Part shown: positions 7,958 to 16,442 of the stretch, one piece after another | Position numbering within the stretch: the stretch's first letter is position 1 | Layout: each line of letters starts with the position of its first letter | Assembly (NCBI RefSeq): GCF_030518795.1 | Contig: NZ_CP130427.1 | Span: 5,828,001-5,892,000 of the forward strand | Length of the DNA stretch: 64,000 nucleotides | Direction of reading: 5' to 3' | From: Micromonospora sp. NBRC 110009 | GTDB taxonomy: Bacteria > Actinomycetota > Actinomycetes > Mycobacteriales > Micromonosporaceae | Notes under the pieces: model-generated | The model's input: the letters and a program-made list of their open reading frames with translations, nothing else | Databases searched by the model: none | Told to the model about the DNA's origin: nothing | Position numbers and translations under genes: made by a program

Positions 7958-10900
7958 ATGGGTGTGAAGACCTTCATCCAGGGTTGGCCGGTATACCGGC
8001 AGCTCACGGGCACCGACCCGCTCGGCCGGGGCGCCGCGGCCCAGTCTGCCCGGTCGGCGGCCCTGACCGCGCGCACGGAGACGGCCGACAGCATGGCCCG
8101 GTCGGTGTGTCCGTACTGTGCGGTGGGTTGCGGGCAGCGGGTGTACGTCAAGGACGGGCAGGTCACCCAGATCGAGGGGGACGCGGACAGCCCGATCTCC
8201 CGCGGCCGGCTCTGCCCGAAGGGCTCGGCCAGCAAGAGTCTGGTGACGAGCCCGCTGCGGCAGCAGAAGGTGCGCTACCGCCGTCCGTACGGCACGGAGT
8301 GGGAGGACCTGGACCTCGACGTCGCGCTCGACATGATCGCCGACCGGGTCCTTGCCGCCCGTGACGAGACGTGGGAGGACGTCGACGACGCGGGGCGGCC
8401 GCTGAACCGGACGCTGGGGATCTCCAGCCTCGGCGGGGCGACGCTGGACAACGAGGAGAACTACCTCATCAAGAAGCTGTTCACGGCGATGGGGGCGCTC
8501 CAGATCGAGAACCAGGCGCGGATTTGACACTCCGCCACCGTCCCCGGTCTGGGGACCAGCTTCGGTCGCGGCGGCGCGACGGACTTCCAGCAGGACCTGG
8601 TCAACGCTGACGTCATCGTCATCCAGGGCTCCAACATGGCCGAGGCCCACCCGGTGGGCTTCCAGTGGGTGATGGAGGCCAAGAAGCGCGGCACCAAGGT
8701 CTTCCACGTCGACCCGCGGTTCACTCGGACGAGCGCGCTGGCGGACACGTACCTGCCGATCCGGGCGGGCACCGACATCGCGCTGCTCGGCGGCGTGGTG
8801 CGCTACATCTTGGAGAACGAGCTCGACTTCCGCGAATACGTGGTCGCCTACACCAACGCCGCGACGATCGTCAGCGACGATTTCGTCGACACCGAGGAAC
8901 TCGACGGCCTCTTTTCCGGCTTCAACCCGGAGACGCGGGCGTACGACCAGCAGAGCTGGCAGTACGCGGGGCATGAACGCCAGGGCGAGACCACGGACAC
9001 CGGCATCGAGCGGGAGACCGCGGCCGGGCTGCGGCACGAATCGCACGGCATGCCCGTGCACGGCCAGACCCAGCGGGACGAGACGCTGCAGCACCCGCGC
9101 TGCGTCTACCAGATCCTCAAGCGGCACTTCGCCCGCTACACCCCGGAGATGGTCGAACGGGTCTGCGGCATCCCGCAGGAGAAGTTCCTCGAGCTGGCCC
9201 GCGCCTGGACGGAGAACTCGGGCCGGGACCGGACCGGCATGCTGGTCTACTCGGTGGGCTGGACCCAGCACAGCGTCGGCGTGCAGTACATCCGCACCGG
9301 GGCGATCATCCAGCTGCTGCTGGGCAACATGGGCCGCCCGGGCGGCGGCGTCCTGGCCCTGCGCGGGCACGCCAGCATCCAGGGCTCCACGGACATCCCG
9401 ACCCTGTTCAACCTGCTGCCCGGCTACCTGCCGATGCCGCACCATGCGACGCACCAGACCTTCGACGACTGGGTGCGGAGCATCCGGCACCCCGGGCAGA
9501 AGGGCTTCTGGGGCAATGCGCGCGCCTTCGCGGCCAGCCTGCTCAAGGCGTACTGGGGTGATGCCGCGACGCCGGAGAACGACTTCTGCTACGGCTACGT
9601 GCCGCGGATGACCGGCGACCACGGCACGTACCAGCAGGTCTTCAACATGATCGAGGGCAAGATCAAGGGGTACTTCCTGCTCGGTCAGAACCCGGCGGTC
9701 GGCTCCGCGAACGGCCGGGCGCAGCGGCTCGGCATGGCGAACCTGGACTGGCTGGTGGTCCGCGACCTGTTCATGATCGAGAGCGCGACGTTCTGGAAGA
9801 ACAGCCCCGAGGTGGCCACCGGCGAGATCGTGCCGCGGGAGTGCCGCACCGAGGTGTTCTTCCTGCCGGCGGCCTCGCACGTGGAGAAGGAGGGCACCTT
9901 CACCCAGACCCAGCGACTGCTGCAGTGGCGGGAGAAGGCCCTGGACCCGCCGGGCGACTGCCGTTCCGAGCTGTGGTTCTTCTACCACCTCGGCCGCAAG
10001 CTGCGGGAGAAGCTGGCCGGCTCCGACAAGCCGCGCGACCGGGCGCTGCTCGACCTGGCCTGGGACTACCCGACGCACGGCCCAACAGCCGAGCCGAGCG
10101 CCGAGGCGGTGCTGCGCGAGATCAACGGCTTTGACGTACGGACCGGCCGCCCGCTCGGCGGATTCGCCGAGGCCCGGGACGACGGTTCGACCGCCATCGG
10201 CTGCTGGATCTACTCAGGGGTCTACGCCGAGGGGGTCAACCAGGCCGCCCGGCGTAAGTCCCGGCACGAGCAGAGCTGGGTGGCCCCCGAGTGGGGCTGG
10301 GCCTGGCCCGCCAACCGGCGCATCCTCTACAACCGCGCCTCGGCCGATCCCGAGGGGCGGCCGTGGAGCGAGCGCAAGAAGTACGTCTGGTGGGACCCCG
10401 AGAAGGGCGAGTGGACCGGGTACGACGTGCCGGACTTCGAGAAGACCAAGGCGCCCACGTACCGGCCCCCCGAGGGTGCCGCCGGCCCGGCGGGCCTGGC
10501 CGGCGACGATGCCTTCGTCATGCAGGGCGACGGAAAGGGCTGGCTGTACGCGCCGCGAGGGGTCCTCGACGGGCCGCTGCCGACCCACTACGAGCCGGTC
10601 GAGTCGCCGGTGCGCAACCCGATGTACGGCCAGCAGGCCAACCCGACCCGCAAGGTCTACATCACCCCGGTGAACCGGATGAACCCGAGCCCGCCGGAGG
10701 AGCACACCTCGGTCTTCCCGTACGTCTTCACGGTCAGCCGGCTCACCGAGCACCACACCGCCGGCGGCATGAGCCGCTTCGTCCGGCCCCTGGCGGAGCT
10801 GCAGCCGGAGATGTTCGTGGAGGTCTCGCCGGAGCTGGCCGCCGAGGTCGGGCTGGCGCACCTCGGCTGGGCGCACCTGGTCACCGGCCGGGCCGCGATC

Positions 10901-11227
10901 GAGGCCAAGGTGCTGGTCACCGACCGGCTCACGCCGCTGCGGGTGGAGGGGCGGGTGATCCACCAGATCTGGCTGCCGTACCACTTCGGCTCCGAGGGGC
11001 TGGTGACCGGCGACTCGGCGAATGACCTCTTCGGCGTCACGCTCGACCCGAACGTGTTGATCCAGGAGAGCAAGGTGGGCACCTGTGACATCCGCCCCGG
11101 CCGGCGGCCGACCGGCAAGGCGCTGCTCGACCTGGTCGCCGACTACCAGCGGCGCGCCGGGCTGACGCGGGAGCACCGCAGCCCGCTCATCACCACGGAG
11201 GCCGGCACCGAGTGGAGGAACGAATGA
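7958..11227 (+). CDS. fdh: Formate dehydrogenase alpha subunit, selenoprotein (UGA at 8525-8527 = Sec)
   Basis: The 1089-residue catalytic subunit oxidises formate to CO2 with a bis-MGD molybdenum or tungsten centre. Cys51, Cys54, Cys58 and Cys86 bind the [4Fe-4S] cluster. The frame is interrupted only by the UGA at 8525-8527, codon 190. The flanking residues NQARI-U-H match the Sec site of FdnG-type enzymes, and homology continues at once (GTSFGRGGATDF, NMAEAHPVGF). The C-terminal domain has the molydopterin-dinucleotide-binding pattern (SRLTEHHTAGGMSR). The N-terminus has no twin-arginine signal, unlike periplasmic FdnG, so the active site probably faces the cytoplasm. GGGGGAGGGGG precedes the ATG. 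The last four bases overlap the Fe-S subunit gene. Confidence 0.96.
8532..8565 (+). promoter_or_regulatory. Bacterial SECIS hairpin in fdh
   Basis: Immediately 3' of the Sec codon the mRNA can form a perfect six-bp stem, GTCCCC (8540-8545) with GGGGAC (8551-8556), closing the loop GGTCT. The loop begins 18 bases after the UGA, within the distance that SelB requires in known bacterial systems. A G-U pair in the apical loop is typical of these elements. Confidence 0.8.
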
Positions 11228-12273
11228 CGCTGTTGGAGGGCAACAGCCTCTACGGGCCGCTCGATCCCGCGCCGGACGCCGGGTGGACCGAGGCGCCGCC
11301 CCGGATGGGCTTCTTCACCGACACCAGCGTCTGCATCGGCTGCAAGGCCTGCGAGGTGGCCTGCAAGGAGTGGAACGACGTGCCCGCCTCCGGGTTCGAC
11401 CTGCTCGGCATGTCGTACGACAACACCGGCGCGCTCACCGCCAACTCGTGGCGGCACGTCGCGTTCATCGAGCAGCCCCTGCCGGCCGGACACCGGACCC
11501 CGCCGTTCGCTGGCGGGCCGGTCGGGGAGGCGGTCAGCCCGGCCGCCGCGGCGGCCGCCGCCGGTACCACGGAGGACACCGGCACCTACCCCGGCCTGCC
11601 GCCGGGGCAGCCCGAGGCCGCCGCGCGGATGTCCGCCGGGCCGGAGTTCCTCGGCATGCCCGGCGCGCAGCCGCCCGGCCGGTCCACCGGTGCGGAGACC
11701 CGCACCGACTTCCGCTGGCTGATGATGTCGGACGTCTGCAAGCACTGCACCCACGCGGCCTGCCTGGACGTCTGCCCGACCGGATCGCTGTTCCGCACCG
11801 AGTTCGGCACCGTCGTGGTGCAGGACGACATCTGCAACGGCTGCGGCTACTGCATCTCCGCCTGCCCGTACGGGGTGATCGACCAGCGCAAGGACGATGG
11901 CCGGGCGTGGAAGTGCACGCTCTGCTACGACCGGCTGGGCGCCGGCAAGACCCCGGCGTGCGCGCAGGCCTGCCCGACCGAGTCGATCCAGTTCGGGCCC
12001 CTGGACGAGCTGCGGGAGCGGGCCGCCGCCCGGGTGGCCCAGCTGCACGATCGCGGGGTGCCGGAGGCCCGCCTCTACGGTCACGACCCCACGGACGGCG
12101 TCGGCGGCGACGGCGCGTTCTTCCTGCTGCTGGACGAGCCGGAGGTCTACGGCCTGCCGCCGGACCCGGTGGTCACCACCCGGGACCTGCCGAAGATGTG
12201 GAAGCGGGCCGGCGTGGCCGCGCTGGCCATGGCGGCGGCGGCCGTCGCCGCGTTCGTCGGAGGTTCATCGTGA
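11224..12273 (+). CDS. Formate dehydrogenase iron-sulfur (beta) subunit
   Basis: This 349-residue electron-transfer subunit passes electrons from the catalytic subunit to the membrane subunit. Four cysteine groups are visible: C37-x2-C-x2-C-x3-C, CKHCTHAACLDVCP, CNGCGYCISACP and CTLCYD...CAQACP, enough for four [4Fe-4S] clusters. A Gly/Ala/Pro-rich insert of about 60 residues lies between the first and second group. A single hydrophobic C-terminal helix (AGVAALAMAAAAVAAF) would anchor the protein. The ATG at 11224 lies in the ATGA overlap with fdh and has GGAGG five bases upstream, which decides it over the GTG at 11212. Confidence 0.94.
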   Translation: MTLLEGNSLYGPLDPAPDAGWTEAPPRMGFFTDTSVCIGCKACEVACKEWNDVPASGFDLLGMSYDNTGALTANSWRHVAFIEQPLPAGHRTPPFAGGPVGEAVSPAAAAAAAGTTEDTGTYPGLPPGQPEAAARMSAGPEFLGMPGAQPPGRSTGAETRTDFRWLMMSDVCKHCTHAACLDVCPTGSLFRTEFGTVVVQDDICNGCGYCISACPYGVIDQRKDDGRAWKCTLCYDRLGAGKTPACAQACPTESIQFGPLDELRERAAARVAQLHDRGVPEARLYGHDPTDGVGGDGAFFLLLDEPEVYGLPPDPVVTTRDLPKMWKRAGVAALAMAAAAVAAFVGGSS

Positions 12274-13580
12274 GTCCGGAGCGTGCCCCGGTGGGCGACC
12301 TGTTCCGCCGGTTCCGCGAGCGGCTCGCCGCCGAGGGGCCGGAGCGCCTCGGCGGCCCGGGCGCGCGTGCCGGTCACGGTCCGAAGGTGACGCCGACCGG
12401 CGCCGGCCCGGGGGCGAACGGCGGCGGGCCGCTGCTGGCCGGGCCGCAGGGCGGCAGTCGGGCCACCGGCTCCGGCGCGGGCGCGGCCCGGACCGACCGC
12501 GGCGCGGCCGAGCTGGGGCTGGCCCCGCAACCGCCGCGCGACGTGGCGCCGGCCGAGCGGCCCCGGCGCAAGGGCCGGCGGGGCGGCGGCGGGGAGCAGC
12601 TCACCGTGCCGCCCGCCGAGTTCACCTCCTACTACGGGCGGCCGATCCTCAAGGCGCCGGTGTGGAAGTGGGACATCGCGGCGTACCTGTTCACCGGCGG
12701 CCTCGCGGCCGGCTCCTCCCTGCTGGCGGCCGGTGGCCAGCTCACCGGCCGGCCGGCGCTGCGCCGGGCCGGTCGGGTCACCTCCCTCGCGGCGGTCACC
12801 GCCAGTGCCTACTTCCTCATCCACGACCTGGGCAAGCCGGCCCGGTTCCACCACATGCTGCGGGTGGCGAAGCTGACCTCGCCGATGTCGGTGGGCACCT
12901 GGATCCTCAGCACCTTCGGCCCGGCCGCCGGGGTCGCCGCGATCGCCGAGGCCGCGCCCTGGCTGCCCGAGCGCGGGCTGCTGGGCCTCGGCCGGAAACT
13001 GCTGCCCCCGGCCGGGCACGCCGCCGGGCTGGTCGCCGCGGTCACCGCGCCGGCGCTGTCCACGTACACCGGCGTGCTGCTCGCCGACACGGCGGTGCCG
13101 TCCTGGCACGAGGCGTACCCGGAACTGCCGACCATCTTCGCGGGCAGCGCCCTGGCCAGCGGCGCCGGCGTCGGGCTGCTCGCCGCGCCCACGGCGCAGG
13201 CCGGCCCGGCGCGGCGCCTCGCCGTCGCCGGCGGGGCCCTGGAGCTGTGGGGCTCGCACCGGGTGGAGACCCGACTCGGCCTGCTCAGCGAGCCCTACAC
13301 GGTGGGGACCGCCGGCAAGCTGTTGAAGGCCGGGCGGGCGCTGACCGCCGCCGGGGTTACGGGCGCACTGATCGGCCGGCGCAGCCGGCTGCTCTCCGCG
13401 CTCTCCGGCGGCGCGCTGATCGCCGCCTCGGTCTGCACCCGGTTCGGCATCTTCCACGGGGGCGTCGCTTCGGCGAAGGACCCGAAGTACACCGTGGTGC
13501 CGCAGCGGGAACGCGCGGGGCGGAGCGAACACCGAGCAACAGACGTCAACGGGCCGGGCGCCGGCCCGACCGGGGGGTAG
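12270..13580 (+). CDS. nrfD: NrfD/PsrC-type membrane subunit of formate dehydrogenase
   Basis: The 436-residue membrane protein would pass electrons to the menaquinone pool. The first 120 residues are a hydrophilic Gly/Pro/Arg-rich extension. About eight hydrophobic helices follow, beginning at WDIAAYLFTGGLAAGSS, which is typical of NrfD/PsrC quinone-reacting subunits, with FLIHDLGKPARFHHMLRV between early helices. The GTG start overlaps the TGA of the Fe-S gene (GTGA) and follows GGAGG, so the three subunits form one operon. The NrfD type replaces the cytochrome b (FdnI) subunit of E. coli. The long N-terminal extension is unusual and of unknown role. Confidence 0.88.
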   Translation: MSPERAPVGDLFRRFRERLAAEGPERLGGPGARAGHGPKVTPTGAGPGANGGGPLLAGPQGGSRATGSGAGAARTDRGAAELGLAPQPPRDVAPAERPRRKGRRGGGGEQLTVPPAEFTSYYGRPILKAPVWKWDIAAYLFTGGLAAGSSLLAAGGQLTGRPALRRAGRVTSLAAVTASAYFLIHDLGKPARFHHMLRVAKLTSPMSVGTWILSTFGPAAGVAAIAEAAPWLPERGLLGLGRKLLPPAGHAAGLVAAVTAPALSTYTGVLLADTAVPSWHEAYPELPTIFAGSALASGAGVGLLAAPTAQAGPARRLAVAGGALELWGSHRVETRLGLLSEPYTVGTAGKLLKAGRALTAAGVTGALIGRRSRLLSALSGGALIAASVCTRFGIFHGGVASAKDPKYTVVPQRERAGRSEHRATDVNGPGAGPTGG

Positions 13581-13626
13581 AAGGCAGCAGGCGCCGGGCC
13601 CATGAGCCGATACGGGGGTACCGCTC

Positions 13627-14916
13627 ATGGCCACAACAGCCGCGGATTCGCGGGGGAATCGACAACCGACGCGGGGCCGATGGGGCCTCGTGGTCGCGGC
13701 AGTCCTCGTCCAGCTCGCGCTGGGCGCCGTGTACGCCTGGAGCGTGTTCAACAAGCCGCTCCAGGCCGAGTTCGGGTGGAGCAAGGCCGAGGTCGTGCTG
13801 CCGTTCGAGGTGGCGATCGGGACCATCTTCATCGGCAGCCTGGTGGGCGGGCGTATCCAGGACCGCCGGGGGCCACGGCCGGTCGCGCTGGGCGGCGGCA
13901 TCCTCTACGCCGTCGGGACCATGCTGGCGTCGCTGGTGTCCTCCGGCGACCAGCTGTGGCTGCTGCTGCTCACCTACGGGGTGCTGGGCGGCATCGGGCT
14001 CGGCGCCGCCTACATCACGCCGATCGCCATGCTCAGCAAGTGGTTCCCCGACAAACGCGGGCTGATCACCGGGATCGCCGTCGCCGGCTTCGGCTTCGGC
14101 GCCGTGATCACCGCACCGGTGGCGAAGTCGCTGCTCGCCGGGACGGACCACAAGACCAGCGTCTTCCTGCCGCTGGGCATCGCCTACCTGGTCGCGGTGC
14201 TGCTGGGGGCGTCGTTCTTCCGCGACCCGCCGGCCGGGTACCGGGTGCCGGGCTTCACCCCGGCCGTCGGCGGCCGGGCCGTCGCCGGCACCCGCGTCTA
14301 CACCTTCGGTGAGGCCCTGCGCACCCGGCAGTGGTACCTGCTCACCCTGATCCTCGCGCTCAACGTGACCTGCGGCATCGCGCTGATCTCGCAGGCCGCC
14401 GACGCCGCCCAGGCGGTCGCCGGGGTGAGCGCCGCGACCGCCGCCGGACTGGTCGGCATCCTCGGCCTGTTCAACGGCGGCGGGCGGGTGGCCTGGGCGT
14501 GGCTCTCGGACCGGATCGGCCGGATGACCGCGTTTCTCGGCATGCTCGTCCTGCAGGGCATCTGCTTCCTGATCCTGCCGCACGCCTCCGCCTTCTGGCT
14601 CTTCGCGGTCCTCGCCGCCCTGGTGTACCTCGCCTACGGCGGCGGCTTCGGCACCATGCCGGCAACGGCCGCCGACTACTTCGGCACCCCGAACGCGGGC
14701 GCCATCTACGGCGGGATGATCGTGGCGTGGAGCATCGGTGGGGTGGTCGGTCCGCTGCTCACCGCGCTGCTCTACGACGCCAGCGGCAAGAGCTACACCC
14801 TGCCGTTCACCGTGATCGGCATCCTCGCGTTCGTCTCGCTGGTGCTGCCGCCGATCACCAAGCTGCCCACCCCTCCCGGCGAGCCCCGACCGCACTTCGA
14901 GACGTCCGGTCCCTGA
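13627..14916 (+). CDS. OFA-family MFS transporter (oxalate/formate antiporter type)
   Basis: This 429-residue permease has about twelve membrane helices. The start GLVVAAVLVQLALGAVYAWSVF and the segment SKWFPDKRGLITGIAVAGFGFGA are characteristic of the oxalate/formate antiporter (OFA) branch of the major facilitator family. It follows the formate dehydrogenase operon by 46 bases and may be cotranscribed. Import or export of formate or oxalate is a natural role here. This is inferred from family and context; other OFA members move other small carboxylates. GGGGGT lies upstream of the ATG at 13627. Confidence 0.88.
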   Translation: MATTAADSRGNRQPTRGRWGLVVAAVLVQLALGAVYAWSVFNKPLQAEFGWSKAEVVLPFEVAIGTIFIGSLVGGRIQDRRGPRPVALGGGILYAVGTMLASLVSSGDQLWLLLLTYGVLGGIGLGAAYITPIAMLSKWFPDKRGLITGIAVAGFGFGAVITAPVAKSLLAGTDHKTSVFLPLGIAYLVAVLLGASFFRDPPAGYRVPGFTPAVGGRAVAGTRVYTFGEALRTRQWYLLTLILALNVTCGIALISQAADAAQAVAGVSAATAAGLVGILGLFNGGGRVAWAWLSDRIGRMTAFLGMLVLQGICFLILPHASAFWLFAVLAALVYLAYGGGFGTMPATAADYFGTPNAGAIYGGMIVAWSIGGVVGPLLTALLYDASGKSYTLPFTVIGILAFVSLVLPPITKLPTPPGEPRPHFETSGP

Positions 14917-14976
14917 TCGGGCGCGGGTACGCCCCTCCACAGGCGGCTGGAGATCGCATGTGGTTAAGTGCTGGAT

Positions 14977-15072
14977 GGAGGCGTTCAGGCGGCTGGTGCC
15001 CCTCCCGGTCTTCAAAACCGGTGTGGTCCGGGACCCGGGCCAGGCGGGTTCGATTCCCGTCCGTCTCCGCCA
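14977..15072 (+). tRNA. selC: tRNA-Sec (anticodon UCA)
   Basis: The 96-base gene has the acceptor sequence GGAGGCG paired with CGTCTCC and an encoded CCA end. Its anticodon stem CCGGT/ACCGG holds the loop CTTCAAA with anticodon TCA at 15012-15014. A long variable arm (15022-15046) and a T arm GGGTTCGATTCCC follow. Anticodon UCA, unusual length and the extended acceptor/T stack identify the selenocysteine tRNA. It lies directly before selA. Confidence 0.95.
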
Positions 15073-15147
15073 AGCAACCAGGGGACCTGCCTCCGCGAGG
15101 CGACGAGGGACGTCGCCTCCACGAGGCGTGTCAGGGGAGATGACCCG

Positions 15148-16440
15148 ATGCGTGACGCCGACCCGCGGCGGCGGGTGCCGCGTACCGACGCGTTGCTCGC
15201 GGACCCGGCCCTCGCCGCCGCGGTCGGCACGCTCGGCCGCGACCGGGTGAAGGCCGCGGTCGTCCGGGCCCAGCAGCGTGCCCGGGCCGGCGAGATCAAC
15301 CCCGACGAGGTACGCGACGCCGCGCTGGCCGACCTGCCCGCGCCGGCGCCCCGGGCGGTGCTCAACGCCACCGGCGTCGTGCTGCACACCAACCTCGGCC
15401 GGGCCCCGCTCTCGGCCGCCGCCGTCGAGGCGCTCGTCGCCGCGGCCGGGCACACCGATGTGGAACTGGACCTGCCGAGCGGGCGGCGGGCCCGGCGCGG
15501 CCGGGAGGCGCTGGACGCGCTCGCCGCCGCCGTGCCCGACGCGGCCGCCGTGCACGTGGTCAACAACGGCGCCGCCGCGCTGGTGCTGGCCGCCACCGCC
15601 CTGGCCGCCGACCGGGAGGTCGTGGTCAGCCGGGGCGAGCTGGTCGAGATCGGCGACGGCTTCCGCCTGCCCGACCTGCTGGCGAGCACCGGCGCGCGGC
15701 TGCGCGAGGTCGGCACCACCAACCGCACCACGCTGGCCGACTACGCCGCCGCGATCGGTCCGCGCACCGGATTCGTGCTCAAGGTGCACCCGTCCAACTT
15801 CGTGGTCACCGGCTTCACCTCCGCGGTGCCGGTCGGTGAGCTGGCCACCCTCGGCGTGCCGGTGGTCGCCGACATCGGCTCCGGCCTGCTCGTCCCCGAC
15901 CCGCTGCTGCCGGACGAGCCGGACGCGGCCGGCACCCTGCGCGCCGGCGCCCACCTGGTCACCGCCAGCGGCGACAAGCTGCTCGGCGGCCCGCAGGCCG
16001 GCCTGCTGCTCGGCACGGCCGACCTGGTCCAGCGGCTGCGCCGGCACCCCCTGGCCCGGGCCCTGCGGGTGGACAAGCTGACCCTGGCCGCGCTCGCCGC
16101 CACCCTGCACGGCCCGACCACCCCCACCCGGGAGGCGTTGCACGCCGACCCGGCCGCGCTGCGCGACCGCACCGAGCGGCTGCGCGACCGGCTCGGTGAG
16201 GACGGCTGCAAGGCCGAGGTGGTGCCCAGCGCCGCGGTGGTCGGCGGCGGGGGCGCCCCCGGCGTCGAGCTGGACTCGTGGGCGCTGAGCCTGCCCGAGC
16301 GGTACGCCGCGCCGCTGCGCACCGGCGCGCCACCGATCCTCGGCCGGGTCCTGCACGGCCGGCTCCTGCTCGACCTGCGCTGCGTACCGGCGGACGCCGA
16401 CGGGACCGTGCGGGCGGCGATCCTGCGGGTGGGTGGCTGA
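15148..16440 (+). CDS. selA: L-seryl-tRNA(Sec) selenium transferase
   Basis: SelA converts Ser-tRNA(Sec) to Sec-tRNA(Sec) with selenophosphate. The 430-residue protein shows the family start region (RVPRTDALLADP), NATGVVLHTNLGRAPLS, and the PLP-binding lysine Lys277 in TASGDKLLGGPQAG. The open frame extends upstream through the tRNA gene. The ATG at 15148 is preferred because AGGGGAG lies eight bases upstream and the frame before it is tRNA. selB begins two bases after its stop, so the two are cotranscribed. Confidence 0.96.
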   Translation: MRDADPRRRVPRTDALLADPALAAAVGTLGRDRVKAAVVRAQQRARAGEINPDEVRDAALADLPAPAPRAVLNATGVVLHTNLGRAPLSAAAVEALVAAAGHTDVELDLPSGRRARRGREALDALAAAVPDAAAVHVVNNGAAALVLAATALAADREVVVSRGELVEIGDGFRLPDLLASTGARLREVGTTNRTTLADYAAAIGPRTGFVLKVHPSNFVVTGFTSAVPVGELATLGVPVVADIGSGLLVPDPLLPDEPDAAGTLRAGAHLVTASGDKLLGGPQAGLLLGTADLVQRLRRHPLARALRVDKLTLAALAATLHGPTTPTREALHADPAALRDRTERLRDRLGEDGCKAEVVPSAAVVGGGGAPGVELDSWALSLPERYAAPLRTGAPPILGRVLHGRLLLDLRCVPADADGTVRAAILRVGG

Positions 16441-16442
16441 CC

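Noticed and set aside
8525..8527. UGA as a premature stop that would make fdh a pseudogene
   Set aside because: The codon sits exactly at the Sec position of FdnG-type enzymes, homology continues in frame, a SECIS-like hairpin follows and selA, selB and tRNA-Sec are downstream.
7709..10078. Long minus-strand frame antisense to fdh
   Set aside because: It mirrors the codon bias of fdh, covers the leader RNA and terminator, and shows no protein-family motif.
14968..15147. selA starting upstream at 14968
   Set aside because: The extra codons would translate the tRNA-Sec gene; the ATG at 15148 has a proper ribosome site.
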